From assembly GCA_020161665.1 (NCBI GenBank), contig JAIUPA010000035.1, positions 34,841 to 98,840 on the forward strand: 64,000 bases of DNA, written 5' to 3'. Origin of the DNA: Pseudomonadota bacterium. GTDB taxonomy: Bacteria; Pseudomonadota; Alphaproteobacteria; Rhizobiales; Rhizobiaceae. Below, piece after piece: positions 63,853-64,000 of this stretch. Position 1 is the first letter of the stretch. Every line of letters begins with the position of its first letter. The notes beneath the pieces are model-generated. The model did not search any database, was not told the DNA's origin, and saw nothing but the letters and a program-made list of their open reading frames with translations. The position numbers were made by a program, and so were the translations under genes.

Positions 63853-64000
63853 TCAAAACGCTTTCTGCAATTCGGGCAGGGCTTCGAAGATGTCGGCGAC
63901 GAGGCCGAAGTCGGCGACCTGGAAGATCGGGGCTTCCTCGTCCTTGTTGATGGCGACGATGACCTTACTGTCCTTCATGCCCGCCAGATGCTGGATCGCA
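63853..64000 (-). CDS. etfA: Electron-transfer flavoprotein alpha subunit (C-terminus only)
   Basis: The window ends inside this gene. The visible ~48 residues ([39 protein letters not shown], then ALPELQKAF and stop) are the conserved C-terminal FAD-binding part of EtfA. ETF accepts electrons from dimethylglycine dehydrogenase and passes them to the quinone pool. Upstream of purU, it completes the electron path of the betaine cluster. Confidence 0.9.
   Translation of the reverse strand, partial: AIQHLAGMKDSKVIVAINKDEEAPIFQVADFGLVADIFEALPELQKAF

Overview
The window comes from a GC-rich alphaproteobacterium, most likely a rhizobium-like member of the Hyphomicrobiales. The evidence is the gene content (IclR-type PcaR, TRAP carriers, GbdR-type regulation of betaine catabolism, a manC/phosphomannomutase pair) and the palindromic intergenic elements typical of that order. 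No genus can be fixed from sequence alone. No rRNA, tRNA, CRISPR array, insertion sequence, integrase or prophage was seen. Almost all the DNA is ordinary, tightly packed catabolic operons.

Layout. (1) 1-2.9 kb: a probable operon on the minus strand for an amino-acid binding protein, a DadA-like FAD oxidase and a LysR regulator (cut by the window edge). (2) 3.2-9.8 kb: a GPH-type MFS carrier, an HD-GYP phosphodiesterase, a GntR/UTRA regulator, ManC and a phosphohexomutase, with a mosaic of palindromes between GntR and manC. (3) 9.9-10.6 kb: two back-to-back gene remnants, the 3' end of a large type I-secreted protein and the 3' end of its HlyD-type adaptor. They look like a deletion scar of a former secretion locus. 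(4) 10.6-21.4 kb: a ten-gene minus-strand unit catBCA-benABCD-benK-benE-catD for benzoate to 3-oxoadipate, with divergent LysR catR. (5) 21.5-29.3 kb: a small CMD-family protein, then a minus-strand TRAP carrier, flavin ring hydroxylase, extradiol dioxygenase, FAH-family hydrolase and IclR regulator, which form an uncharacterised aromatic-acid meta route. (6) 29.4-33 kb: pcaIJF with divergent pcaR, closing 3-oxoadipate to succinyl-CoA and acetyl-CoA. (7) 33-40.4 kb: an IclR regulator, a D-2-hydroxyacid dehydrogenase and a plus-strand TRAP carrier followed by mhpF-mhpE. (8) 40.4-44.8 kb: an unknown membrane protein, a TetR regulator divergent from an unknown exported protein, LysE, CysQ and a single-PAS protein. 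(9) 44.8-64 kb: glycine betaine catabolism.

The betaine region reads as a complete route. ProXWV takes up the betaine. GbcAB removes the first methyl group. A dimethylglycine dehydrogenase passes electrons to ETF (etfA begins at the right edge) and makes sarcosine. SoxBDAG yields glycine and methylene-THF, GlyA joins these to serine, SdaA makes pyruvate, and PurU recycles formyl-THF. A GbdR-like AraC regulator lies inside the cluster.

The most useful non-coding signals are: a near-match to the known PcaR operator between pcaI and pcaR, with a related 15-mer at the next IclR-linked promoter; two TetR-type palindromes; two mutually exclusive 9-bp hairpins in the glyA leader; a strong hairpin after every solute-binding-protein gene; and TGTCGC hexamers upstream of proX and soxB. 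No clearly undescribed system is evident. The least explained parts are the hydroxylase/extradiol/FAH operon and the TRAP/hydroxyacid dehydrogenase/mhpFE block.
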